Source: Theobroma cacao (lineage: Eukaryota; Streptophyta; Magnoliopsida; Malvales; Malvaceae). Taken from it: 64,000 nt of DNA. The position numbers were made by a program, and so were the translations under genes. Where the stretch lies: positions 4,234,748-4,298,747 of the forward strand of contig NC_030850.1 in assembly GCF_000208745.1 (NCBI RefSeq), in the 5' to 3' direction. Every line of letters starts with the position of its first letter. Position 1 is the first letter of the stretch. This document shows positions 36,102 through 48,339 of the stretch, one piece after another. The notes beneath the pieces were generated by a model that was not told the origin of the DNA, searched no databases, and saw only the letters and a program-made list of their open reading frames with translations.

Positions 36102-39100
36102 TAAATTATATTTAAAATTTTTTTCTAATATTCTTTTCTTTATGTTTCTCAATGATAGTAATAACTATAATACACATATAAAAAAGAAATAATTGTGTGT
36201 GAATAGCTTATGTTATGTGTCCACTAACCAATGCAACATTTTAATTTTAGTATCGAAAGATTAAATTTGCTATATTTATTATTTTTATTTATACATTTTA
36301 CATATTTAATATAAATTTAAATTAAATTAGATAAGAATTTCTAATAATTATTCAAAATAGACATAATCCTTAATGCTGAAATTTCAAATTTAAAATGAAT
36401 TTTATGACCCAGAATATATTTTCTAGCATATGGCAAACGAAAGAAAAACCTTATAAACCTAAAATTTGCATTGATTTCATTTGATCTTTTCAAATTGTTT
36501 TACATAGCATTTAAAGATTGTTAGTATTATTAGAGATAATGTTCTAACAACTCTTTAAATTATTTTAAAAAATTCAAATATATTATTATTCTTTTATTAT
36601 ATTCAATCAAGTCTTTATATTTTTATTCTAAATCAAATAAATATTTATAATTAATAATTAACTAATTATCTTTAATAAAAATATTATTTGCATTTTATAC
36701 TTATGTGATATTGACGTAAGTGAAAAATATCATATGAGTATGTCATTATATTACGTAATCATCTATTATAACATATCAGTATGCCACGTTAGCATCATGT
36801 GGTATAAAATGATAAGTGGTATTTTAACTAAGTTAACCATTAGTCATAAGAGTTTATTAAACTCAAAATAAAAGTGAAAAAACTTATTTGACTCAAAATA
36901 GAAATAAATGGTTTGATTGAACCTAATAAAAAAAAATAAGATTTTATTTGAACAGTTTTGAATAGTTTAGGAGTTTTTTTTTAAGTATTATGTCTAATTT
37001 GAACTTGTCATTCTATTTCATGTGATATGTTGATATACTACGATGGATGATGATATAACATATTGATATAACATGATAACATGATTATATAATATTTTTT
37101 ACTCTTTACATTAACATTATGTGAGTATAAAATGATAAATGATATTTTTGATTAATTGTAATTAGTCAACCATTATTTATAAAAACTAATTTGATTTAAA
37201 ATAAAAACACATGAGTTTGATTAAACAAAATAAAAAATAAATACTTATTTAATATTTTTTAATAATTCAAATATTTTTTCAAGCATTATACCATTATTAT
37301 TAATGATTATTTTAATTTGATCCATTATTATTAACAATTATTTTAATTTGATTATTTTTACTATTGCTAATTGGATTGTTAATAGCAATTCAAATTAAAA
37401 ATTAAAAATTTACTTTATGTGATTACTTTCAACCTAAGACCTATAAATAGGAGATGTCTTGAAATGCAGAGTTCGCAATTTTTTCTACTCTCTTGGTACG
37501 TGTTTGTTAGAGACTAAAGTTTTTTAAGTTATTTTAATGCTTTTTCTTAGTATCGTTTTCTTGACTTTTTAGTTTTTATATTTTTCCTAACCCCGATTTC
37601 ATCATCAGAAGATTGATTTCTTCTTTTTATATTTGATAAACTTTTTTTTTTGAAAACTAAAATTCTTTGATAAACTTGTCTACCAATATTTCTTAATTGC
37701 CGGGGAATTTATTCAAACCTTTCGGCCTTTTAAAAATTGCCATAAAAATTTACTAAAGAAACAGTCAAACACTTAGACAGCTAGCGCCTTAGAATTTTTG
37801 TAACTTTGTATAGAAAAATCACTCTGTTTTTCTATGTATTTTCCAGGACAAAATTATAGTTCCGTTTCAACGAAGCTTCTCTGAGGTTCATACAGCTCTG
37901 GACTTTTTGGTACTTGGTAGCTGAAATTTCGGCACCAAGTCATCATAAAAATACCAGCATCATTGTATAGTGTTTTTAGAATTCCTTTCAGTGCCGAGCT
38001 GCATCTTTCCCTCCTCTCCCTTGCCATGGCTGCTGGTTTATACAACTTATTTTATTTACCCTTTATTTTCGCCTTCTTTCTTTTAGTTTTTCCATCGGTC
38101 AATTCAGTAAACTTTCAGATATCTCGCTTTGAACCCAATGATGACAGGATTCTCTATCAGGGTGAGGCAAGCCCTTCCGATGAAATTATTAACTTTAACA
38201 GTTTGGACATTTTGTACAGAGTAGGATGGGTTACATATGCCAACAGGGTGCCGCTGTGGGAGCCTAAAACAGGGAAGCTTTCTGACTTTAGTACCCGTTT
38301 TGCCTTCAGCATCAACATCAACAACCTTTCTGATTATGGTCATGGCTTTGTCTTCTTCCTGGCTCCTGCTGGAAATCAGATCCCACCAATTTCAGCTGCT
38401 GGGCGTCTGGGCCTTTTTAACACTTCGCAGTGGGTTTCGACTCTGGGCCAAGTTGTCCTGGTTGAGTTCGACACTTACAAAAATGGTTGGGATCCTGATC
38501 AACTTGATAACCACGTGGGGATTAACAACAATTCGATCGTTTCAGCCGTCTACACCAGATGGAATGCAAGCATTCATAATGGAGATACTGCGGATGTATT
38601 GATTACTTACAATGCTACAACTAAGAATTTGAGTGCATCTTGGAGCTACCGCGCCACCAATAATCCTCAGGAAAATTCTAGTCTGCGTTATCAAATTGAT
38701 ATTATGAAGGCTCTACCTGAGTGGGTCATGGTTGGATTTTCAGCTGCCACAGGTGTGAGTACAGAGCAACATATTCTTCAATCGTGGGAGTTCAATTCAA
38801 CATTGGAAAGAGAGGAAACTGGTCGAACTACAGCAAGAAATGTTAAAATAGTGGTAGGTACTGTAGTTCCTCTAGGTGTTTTGGTAGCTGGGACCGTCGT
38901 AACACTCATCATTTTCAGGCCGTGGAAGAAGAACATGAAAAGAAAAACAGAAGAGACAGCAAACTTAACATCAATCAATGATGACCTCGAAAGAAGAGCT
39001 GGACCTAGAAAGTTTTCTTATAGTGATCTTGTCTCTGCTACCCAACAATTTCTCAGAACAAAGAAAGTTGGGCGAAGGAGGGTTCGGTGCAGTTTATAGG

Positions 39101-40262
39101 GTTACCTACCTGATTTAGACATGGTAGTTGCTGTAAAACGGATTTCAAGACGGTCAAAACAAGGCAAAAAGGAGTATGTAACTGAAGTGAAGGTCATTAG
39201 CCAGTTAAGACACCGGAATCTGGTGCAACTAATTGGTTGGTGCCATGATAGAAGTGAGTTCATACTCGTCTATGAGTTCATGCCAAATGGTAGCCTTGAT
39301 TTCCACCTCTTTGGCCAAAAATTTCCACTTTCTTGGCCTGTCAGGTATAAAATATCACTCGGATTAGCGTCTGCACTTCTTTATCTTCATGAAGAGTGGG
39401 AGCAGTGTGTAGTGCATCGGGACATCAAATCTAGCAATGTAATGCTGGATTCTAGTTTCAATGTTAAACTCGGTGACTTTGGGTTGGCCAGGCTCATGGA
39501 CCATGAGCTAGGCCCCAAGACAACTGGGTTGGCAGGGACTTTAGGCTATTTGGCTCCGGAGTATGTCAGCACAGGTAGAGCAAGTAAAGAGTCGGATGTA
39601 TATAGTTTTGGAGTGGTATTGTTAGAAATTGCTACTGGAAGAAAATCTATTCATCGCATAGAAAATTTTGAAATGGGATTGGTAGCGTGGGTTTGGGACC
39701 TTTACGGGCAAGGAAGCTTCCTTTGGCCGTTGATGAGAAGTTGAACAAGGAAGTTGATGAGAAACAAGTGGAGTGCTTGATGATTGTTGGACTGTGGTGT
39801 GCTCACCCCGATAGTAGTTCGAGACCCTCGATCAGGCAAGCAATTCAAGTTCTCAATTTTGATATAGAGAAGCCAAATCTTCCTATGAAGATGCCTGTTC
39901 CTACGTATCTTGTACCTACACAATTAGTCACTAGCCAGGAACCTTTGTTAACTAATTCAAGCATGGAAGTGGGTCGTTAGATTCGATTTCCCTACCACGC
40001 CCCTAAACATTTTAATTGTTTTGCCTTCTGAATCTATTATGTAATTACTAAAATTCAATTTGAATGTATCGACTCATAGAGCTACTGGGAGATATTTTGC
40101 ACTATTACAGCCAAAGTGAGTATATGTTTGTTGTCCTTTCTTGATAATATAGTAATATACAATAAAGACAGAAAGAACAGGACTGATTCTCTTTAGTAGC
40201 AGATTATCCTGCATTTGTTTTTTGAATCAATGGACTATTTCAATTATTCAGAAAAGAAAGAT
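36102..40262. repeat. segmental duplication, left copy (4.16 kb)
   Basis: Matches 54611-58743 in direct orientation, from TAAATTATAT through to TTCAGAAAAGAAAGAT. It includes AT-rich upstream sequence, a LecRK gene and its 3' flank. Upstream sequence is clearly diverged while the gene is almost identical. Confidence 0.9.
38026..39980 (+). pseudogene. L-type lectin receptor kinase copy 2, broken by three 1-bp indels
   Basis: Same layout as copy 4 (56498-58453) and nearly identical to it: ATG at 38026, signal peptide, lectin domain (VEFDTYKNGWDPDQLDNHVG), membrane segment, kinase and stop at 39980. Three single-base differences break the frame. An extra C lies near 39043 (GCTACCCAAC). A missing G near 39102 follows the early TAG this creates at 39097-39099. 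A missing A lies near 39712 (GGCAAGGAAGC). The first two cancel in frame but leave the stop inside the glycine-rich loop. All three are in short homopolymers, so sequencing error is a live alternative to true loss of function. Other kinase motifs (HRDIKSSN, DFGLAR, APEY) are preserved. Confidence 0.88.
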
Positions 40263-40650
40263 AATAACGATAGAAAAAATATGATATTTGGAAGTTCAAA
40301 AAGTGGACTCTTTTTAATAGAGGAAGTAAAGTACTGAAGTTATGATGGTTGGAGAAAAGGAAGTTCTCTTATTATCAGAAAGCAGGACTAATTCTCCTTG
40401 AAGTTTGCTGTTCCAAGTTCAGAATTTAAAGGAAGCTGCCATCCCAAGCCTTGCTACACAGGTCCCTGTTCCTATGGTTCAAGGAAAGAAAATGGAAGTT
40501 CTGTGGTTTATACAGATTAATTGACAAGATACCTTTTTAGGGGGAGAAATACTGTTTTGTTTTCTGAAGTCTATATTATATGGATGTTTGAACTAGACGT
40601 GGCACATAATGAATAATATAGACCAATTCTTGGTAAGAATTTGTTTGATT

Positions 40651-40683
<33 letters not shown>

Positions 40684-41069
40684 TCCTTATCACTGTATAT
40701 TTGTATAATGTTTGTAATCGCTTCCTTTCTGCGATTGTCTTACACCTGTAAAACAATGGCAAAGAACAGATATATAGTTTATCTTGAAGTTAAGGACTTC
40801 ACATTTTTTAGTGCAATGAATGGGATGATGGATACAGTTAACCGAAACTTCTAGGTACTGACATAAAGTATTTTCTTTTTTATTTTGAGAAAGATAGAAT
40901 TCAAATTCAACTCTCGGAACAAATAAATATATGTAATTATCATTAAGTTAAATGTTCAATGCATAAATAACATTTTCTAGTTATAATAATTTGTTAAAAA
41001 ATTTTATGTTAGAGATTGATTTTTAGATTTTGACAGGATTTATTCTTATTTATAACTTTAATGTTACTA
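40263..41069. other. spacer with a possible LecRK 3'-end remnant and TA/GA microsatellite
   Basis: Near 40425-40485, AGCTGCCATCCCAAGC and GTCCCTGTTCCTATGGTTCA resemble the AIPTLP...MPVP C-terminal coding region of LecRK copy 1, without an open frame. A TATATA/GAGAGA microsatellite lies at 40652-40682. Nothing else seen. Confidence 0.4.
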
Positions 41070-41255
41070 TTTATGAGCCATGAGCTGGGTCCCAGAACAA
41101 TTGGGTTGGCTGGTACTTTAGGCTAGTTGGCTCCAGATCATATAAAGCACAGGAAGGACAAATAAATAGTCGGATGTATTTGGCTTTGGATCGGAGTGGT
41201 CTGACGGAAGAAAGTCAGCCGCCCCTGGAGAAACAACTGAAACGGGATTGTTTAC
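41070..41255 (+). pseudogene. LecRK kinase-domain fragment
   Basis: Translates in pieces to SHELGP-TIGLAGTLG followed by stop codons and an APD/PEY-like site, and then words from the ETATGRKS-type region. It corresponds to the activation loop onwards of copy 1. Several stops and frame changes; a dead relic of a further cluster member. Confidence 0.7.
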
Positions 41256-43785
41256 TGACAATCAGGTCATTTGTAAAACCTCAAAGACAGATAGTTTAAT
41301 GACATTGTAGAAAACAGGGAATAAGAACCAAAATTTGATGGTAATCAATTTGAAGGAAACATTGTACAGTCGGGTTTGAGGTGATGGTTATTTTATTGAA
41401 TCAGTAAAGGGAGTGAAAATAGAAGCCCACAAGGCAATGCAGTGGACACCCAAGCTCCTGAAATTGATCCCATGAAGAATCTGCGGTGGGTGTCATGCAG
41501 CTACCGGGGACTTAGAAGGAATTTAGCAACATTACAGTATTGAACCTTAGCCATGGGCGGTCAAAAAAAAAAAAACAAAAGCCTTAGCCATGGGTGTCCT
41601 TCCTTCTGTTTCTGTATTCCTTTCTTGATCATATATAATATAGACATAAAATGATAGTTGGAATTTCCAAAATGTAAGATCACTATACAAAGCTTGTGTG
41701 GTTATGCTTATACGCTGTTCCGATTGAGTTATATTGAAACATTTCATATACCTAGGTCTCAAGTACCGTTAGCTGCAAGCAATCAAGGCATATTTGGGCA
41801 CTTGTCTCAGTTGATTCAGAATATATGTTAATTATTCCTGCTTTTTAATTAATCCATTCCTTTCCTTCTTATTAAGGTCATAGTTATCATCACAAACTTC
41901 GGTAAGTAATCTATCAACATTTCTTCAACTCTACTAAAATATACCCCATGCTTGTCACTCCCCTTAATATTCAAGTCAATCCCAGAATTGGTATATTATG
42001 CAGAAAACAAGATGAACCTGAGACGGTTATAGTTAAAAATTAAGAAAGTATTTGCTGGGCAGGTAAGACAACCTTTCTGATTTGATGACTTTGGACTTAT
42101 TTTCTTACAAAAGAAAAAAAAACTTATGTGTCATCTTCATTTGGTCTGACTTGTTATATGTAATCATGAATTAGTCATCTTGTTTATCAGTTAAATTTTT
42201 AATACTTGCTTTTTTCCTTCATATGTGCTTCTAGATTGGATGTTTCTACTATTGTTTAATCATTTTTAGTCGTAAATATTGTCATAGGAAGTCTTCCTGA
42301 GGCTGTATTTTCATGGTAACTATAAATATTATGATGACTTGATCTTCGAATGGAAACTAATACTGCAGTGCAATGGCACCTTGTACTCTTCTGTACCATT
42401 CTGAGATGACAAACAGTAGTTATGTGCTCTGATTGCGGATGAAAGCAACAGTTCCTGCCTGTTTTTGTTCAACTAATCATTTTTATCAATGATTTAATCA
42501 TTCATTTTCGTCAATCATCTGTATCTTGAAACATGACAATTATTGGAGATAGAACAAATATTAAAAAGTATCCGAAGACAACAATATGAATTGGTGTGGT
42601 CATTGCTCTTGCTTCTGGCTCCTGTAAGCAAACAATCACCAAAATTCTATGTCAAAACAACAGGGATATATTTGTCGTTGAAAAACCTGTCTACTGAACG
42701 ATTGGTTGACGGCCCTCATGTCTTGTGGGTGCTAATTCCCTCTGTTAATTTCTGCTCTTTCAATGTGAATTCGAAAACCAAGGGAAGAAGTTAGAGAACA
42801 TGCTCTTACCTTGTCTATAAAAGTAATGTTCAATGCAGATGCAGTCCACAGATATTTTGAGGGGAATCTTTGTCTCAACAAAGAGAGATTGCTAAAGAGT
42901 TCCTGAAACTAGTTTTATTAGCTATAAACAGGAGCACATTTTTTATACCGTTGTTCTGTTTCAAGACCTACTGGATTGATTCTTCTTTCATCACCCAAAA
43001 AGAAAATTATGTTTGCTTGCTGAGAAATTACCGGAAGGGGGAAGGAAAAATCTACTGGGTTTCCCTACTAGCAGCTATGTAAGCTTTACCCTTCATTATA
43101 TACTAGAATCTGATGAACCGGAATAGGTCTTCTCCATTTTATATGTAATGTCTAATATAAATCTGCTCCAGCTAATTGCTCTATAAACTTGTTCTTTTGA
43201 ATCACTTGGCTAGAGTTTCCTCACAAAAGTGTTAATGAATAACAAATCGTTTTCATCGGATTCAGTCTCTTTCAATGGTAGGCCTAAGAAGAGTATTAGT
43301 TATGCTAGAATTTGATCTGACAATTTTTGCAAATAGCAATCCATCACCTATACAGGCCACTAATAATGCGATCAGTCCAAAACCAAATCTCACGATAGCT
43401 CATCTATAATAACCTACCTCAGCCCATATGACTCATCAAAAACAAATTTTACAAGAACTTTTTCATGCATCGACGTGTCTAATGACTAAATCGACACATG
43501 ACATTATTTTAGAGTCCTTTTTGAAACTTCCTTTTATATTAAGTTATAGAATATATTTTAATCACATTTTCAATAATGAATTTTGTTCTTAAGCTATTCT
43601 TGAATGTTTTATCTGATTGACTTAATCAAAGAAGTCAATATCAAGCAATATATTGATGGGTTGTCTGCAAATATTATAGCCATCTATATGTTGCATCAAA
43701 CTTTATATTTGATTAATCTCCCATTAACAAGACTTTATTCATCACGTTTTTTTTACTTGATCTTGAAGCTTGTCAAAAGAGGAAT
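41256..43785. other. intergenic, no gene recognised
   Basis: Several short frames (for example 42543-42794 and 42870-43082) match no family I know. No mobile element was recognised either. Confidence 0.45.
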
Positions 43786-43990
43786 ATGACAAGGAAGAGA
43801 GGACAAGCGGCGCTGAAAAGGCTGAGGGAATGATTTTCTATTCATTCATCATCAGGGCTCAGTAAACGAGCTATATATACAAGAGCTTAAAAATTAAGTA
43901 AAGAAAAAAAAGAATTAATTACATCGTAACTAACCTAACTAACTTTTAAAACAATAATTATATATATACAAAACGGTACATTGCTTATTC
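43786..43990 (-). mobile_element. possible copia-type LTR remnant split by the LINE (left part)
   Basis: On the minus strand the piece has CTTGTATATATAGCTCG, GAATGAATAGAAAA and an end CTTCCTTGTCA, wording typical of Ty1-copia LTRs with a TATA box and terminal CA. It would continue across the LINE insertion into 50613 onwards. Its start was not found. Confidence 0.35.
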
Positions 43991-44004
43991 AGTTACTGCT
44001 TCTT
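43991..44004. repeat. LINE target-site duplication, left copy
   Basis: AGTTACTGCTTCTT, identical to 50599-50612; its last bases merge with the poly-T (poly-A of the element). Confidence 0.88.
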
Positions 44005-44122
44005 TTTTTGAAAGGCAATTTTATTGATGAAGTCTCTTAAAGAGATAACAAGCTAAACAGCTTTCAAAAGAACAAAAGCATCCTCACATACGAGGATTGG
44101 CAAGCGTCAGAAAAAGTCCTTG

Positions 44123-47100
44123 CTAAGCTTCAGAGGAAGGATCTATTCTTGGCGGCTGAAGGAAGGTACTGAAGTTTACAGCTATCAAAACCCCAACTTT
44201 AGCAAGACCATCAGCTATTAAGTTTAGCTCCTGGCTGATATGATTAAAGGTGACTTTCCTGATGGATTTAGAAAGAGTTTCAATGGCATTGGAGATTAGT
44301 TTCATACGCCAAGGGACTTTGCTATGGTCTCTCGTCCAGAGAATGGCGTTAAGGGAATCGCTTTCAACTTCCAAGTCAGAGTTGGAGGCCCATGGAGAGG
44401 CAAGGAAAAATTTAAGGCCTTCGTGAATTGCTTGAAATTCAGCAAAGTTTGAATCTTTTATGCCAATGTTGTGGGAGAAAGTACCTTTTATGATACCTTG
44501 GTGGTCCCTAAGAACTCCACCGATACCAGCTGGCCCGGGTTTACCTTTGGCTGCTCCATCGATATTCAACTTAAGTGTGCTGCAAGGAGGTGGTGTCCAA
44601 GTGGAGCTCACTTTCAGCTTACTCCTTTTTTCTTTGACAGTGGAAGTGATGGAATAAGTAAGGCACATATTAGATGAAAGATGCCCCAATTGCCAGTTGC
44701 TCTTGCACCAAAGCGTGTGGCATAAGAAAATAATATCAACAATCTGGTGAGAGTCAAAGGTCTTGTTCCTGAAAATAATTTCATTACGACAAAGCCATAA
44801 AGACCAAAGGGTGGCGAAAAAGAGCATTCTCCAGGGCTCTCTCTTATGGTTTGGGAGAGGCATAAGCATCCAGGCCTTGAAAAAGGACACAACATCACTT
44901 GGAGAGACCCAACTGATGCACCATTTCTTGCAACAAAGGGACCAAACTTCCCAAGCCATAAAAGAATTGAAAAATAAGTGAAAAGGGGTCTCGAGGTGAG
45001 CTTTGCAAAAAAGACAAGTGGCTTCCTCTCTACAAATGATTCCTCTATCGTGGAGTGTAGCTTTAACAGCTAGCTTTCCATGGAGGACCTGCCAGCAAAA
45101 GGTTTTAGTTTTTGGGGGGCCAAACCAGTCCAGAGGAAACTCCAAGGCTCAAAAACGGCATCAGAAGAATTCTGATAGGAGTTATAGAAAGAAGAGGATG
45201 AGTATTGACCGCTAGTGGAGTGCTTCCAAATTACCTTGTCCATATCAGTGCGATGAGGTTGGATATCTTCAATAAAACTCCTAAAGTTGGTCCATTGATT
45301 TTTTTCCCAACTTAGGGGTTGCCTACGCAACTTAATGTCCCAACACCATTTATCATTAATCCACTGTCCCAAACTTGCAATAGAGGCTTTCTTATCAACT
45401 GCAAGAGCGTGTATTCTAGGAAAAAGAACTGACAAGGTAGAGTTTTCAAGCCAGGCATCATTCCAGAACGAAATAGTAGTACCATTGCCTAAGGAATGCC
45501 CAAACCCAGAGATAACAAAGTTGTGATAATTGTTCCCAGGAAGGAGAGGCTTTGAAATCTGTTTCCAAAGAAAAGATAGGTTAGAGACCTTCCTTGATGG
45601 GATCATGAAGCTCGGGTTCAATTTACTTATGGCAGCCACCACTATGCGCCATAAGTAATCAGGTTCATTGGCATATCGCCATAGCCACTTGCTCAAGAGG
45701 GCTCGATTTTTCAATTCAAGGTCTAATATGCCAAGTCCTCCCTGAGATTTGGGTTTACAGACAGTAGTCCAGTTAACAAACTGAATTTTTTTCTTCTCAC
45801 CATTTCCAGCCCAAAGAAAGTTACGTTGGATGCTCTCAAGTTTCTTTTTGACTGCTGAAGGAAGCTGCATGATTGAGAGATAGTATAGAGGCAGACTAGA
45901 GAGAACAGAGTTGATAAGGGTGAGCCTGCCACCCATTGAGAGGAATTGACCTTTCCAAGTAGCAAGCTTAGCATTGAATTTATCAACAATGGGCTGCCAA
46001 GTGCTCATCGAACGTGGGTTAGCTCCGAGAAGGAGTCCAAGGTAGTTGGAGGGAAGTTTATCCACCTTACAGCATATTAGATTTGCACAAGAATGAAGAA
46101 AATCAATGTCAACTCTAATTCTCAAGAGACTGCTTTTCTCAAAGTTAATTTTGAGGCCAAAAATAGCTTGAAAAATTCTAAGGATCCTGGCAATGTTTTA
46201 GAGCTGATCAAGTTGGGGGCCACAGAATAAAATGTGTCGTCAGCGAATTGAAGGTGAGAGATGGTGGTATGCGTGTTCTCAATTTTGATTCCTTCGAATA
46301 ACCCTTTTGCAACAGCTTGATGAAAAAGAGAGCTGAGTGATTCCACCACGATATTGAATAAGAATGGAGAGAGAAGGCATCCTTGCCTGAGGCCTCGATG
46401 AGTTTTGAATTGATGGGAAGGGGAGCCATTGAGAAGGACAGAAATGGAAGCAGTAGAGATACATTGGTGAATCCATTTTCTCCATTTAGCACCGAACCCC
46501 ATGATTTTCATAATAAAATCCAAATAGTTCCAGTCAACACTATCGAATGCTTTCTCAAAGTCAGCCTTGAAGAGAAATTCAGCCTTTTTGCTTTTATTGA
46601 TGGAGTAGACCAATTCGTTGGCAATCAAGGAACAGTCTAGAATTTAACGTCCCTTTACGAAAGCAAATTGGTTATTGCCCACCACAGAGTTGATCACTGA
46701 TTTGAGTTTTACTGCAAGAACTTTTGCAAGAATTTTGTAGGCGCTCCCTACAAGACTAATGGGACGATATTGAGCAATAGAGGAAGGGCTGCTGACTTTA
46801 GGAACTAAAGTGATGAATGAGGCATTAAATTTTGGGTTGAGCTTCCCTGTTCTGAAAAACTCGGCCATGAATGAGATGATATCAGTTTTGAAAATTGACC
46901 ACTGTTTCTTAAAGATATCCATGTTGAAGCCGTCTGGCCCCGGAGCTTTGTTCCCATCGCATTGTTGGACAACATTCCAAATTTCATCCTCAGTGAAAGG
47001 GGCTTCAAGTTGAAGCTTCTGTTCAAGGCTGATTGAGTTGAGGGGATAGCTGAATTGTCTAAGTTTTAAGGTGTCCTGCTTCTTAAAAAAATTTGAGAAA

Positions 47101-48305
47101 TGAGGAACCACCTCATTTTTTATAATATTTGGAACATCAGTAGTGAAGCCATTGCATTGGAGATGCTGGATGCAATTGACTCTTCTTCTATTAGAGGTTG
47201 TAAGATAGAAAAATCTGGTGTTGCGGTCCCCAAGTTGAGTCCACTTGAGACCAGACTTTTGAAGCCATGATTGCTCTTCACGAAGGCGAAGTTTCCATAA
47301 ATCATATTTGAGAGCAGAATAATTAGCTTTCTCAAATATGTTAAGTTGCCTCTGTTCTGCCACTTTCTCCATCTGGTCAATGTCGTTTTCAAGTTGAAGA
47401 ATTCTTTTAGAGTCATCCTCATGATGTTGCTGTTGCCAGGCCTTGATTGAGTGTTTGAGCTTTTTGATTTTGCCAAAAAGGCTGGTGTTTGGTAAGGCAA
47501 AATCCTGAATCTGTTTCCAAGACTCTTGAAGGTGGCTGATAAAATCTTTGTTTTCTAACCAGTGAGAGAAAAGTTTAAAAGGCTTTGGCCCCCAGTCGGA
47601 TTGATTCACAGACAAAGAAGTGGGATTGTGATCAGAAGTGGATCGTGGAAGAACTCTTTGTATAACTGTTGGAAATTTTAACATGATGTCGTCACTTACA
47701 AGGAAACGATCTAAGTGGCACATGGTGGGAAATTCCCTGTTGTCAGACCAAGTAAACAGTCCCCCCGAGAGAGGGAGATTGACCAGTTCCATTTAATTAA
47801 TAAAATCAATAAATAAAGCCATACCCGAGTAGTCAAGATTGTCCCCAGTTTTCTCTTCAGTTGATTTAATGATGTTGAAGTCTCCACATATACACCAAGG
47901 ACCCTCATAGGAATTTTTAAGAGATAAGATTTCCATCCAAAGATTGGAGCGTTCCACAGGGCAATTAGGAGCATATATGTTCAAAAAGGTGCAATGGAAA
48001 TTGATGGGTTTGATAGTTTCAGAGATAAGAATATACCTTTGATTAGTGATAAAGGAACTGAGGTCAAAGAAACTGTTAGAGCAAATAGAAAGCAAACCCC
48101 CAGCTGTACCTATAGCTCCTGAAAATTTAAAGGAAAAGTTATTGTCCTTCCATATGAATCTTGGAAGGTTGACCTCAATTTTATTCTTTTTTGTTTCCTA
48201 AATGAACAACATCTCGGGATTTTTAGAAGAGACAAGTCTTTTGACAGCCCGTCTTTTGATTCCGAACTCGAGGCCTCTAACATTCCAAGAAATGATGTTA
48301 ATCAT
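44123..48305 (-). pseudogene. LINE ORF2: endonuclease, reverse transcriptase, RNase H (broken)
   Basis: Starts at ATG 48305 (MINIISWNVRGL). It carries an apurinic-type endonuclease with GDFNI and SDHNP, and a reverse transcriptase with KADFEKAFDSVDW, GLRQGCLLSPFLFNI and the catalytic FADDT near 46270. Then come the zf-RVT cysteines (CLFCKAHLETPFH) and a C-terminal RNase H with all four acidic positions (NIDGAAKGKPGP, AEFQAIHEG, VESDSLNA, ADGLAKVG). Breaks seen: TAG near 48200 after the first endonuclease motif, TAA near 47790, TAA near 46637, a frameshift plus TAA near 46200-46230, and a frameshift near 45120 in a C6A5 run. Catalytic residues are otherwise kept, so decay is fairly recent. Confidence 0.9.
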
Positions 48306-48339
48306 TAATAATCAAAGAAGCCAAAAGAGAGACCTGCAT

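Noticed and set aside
36200..37440. Possible second foldback element in the AT-rich LecRK upstream region
   Set aside because: Similar TGACGT and CACGT words occur but I could not trace matching inverted arms.
42543..43082. Two plus-strand frames of 70-83 codons between LecRK relics
   Set aside because: No recognisable domain, no splice or promoter support; likely chance frames.
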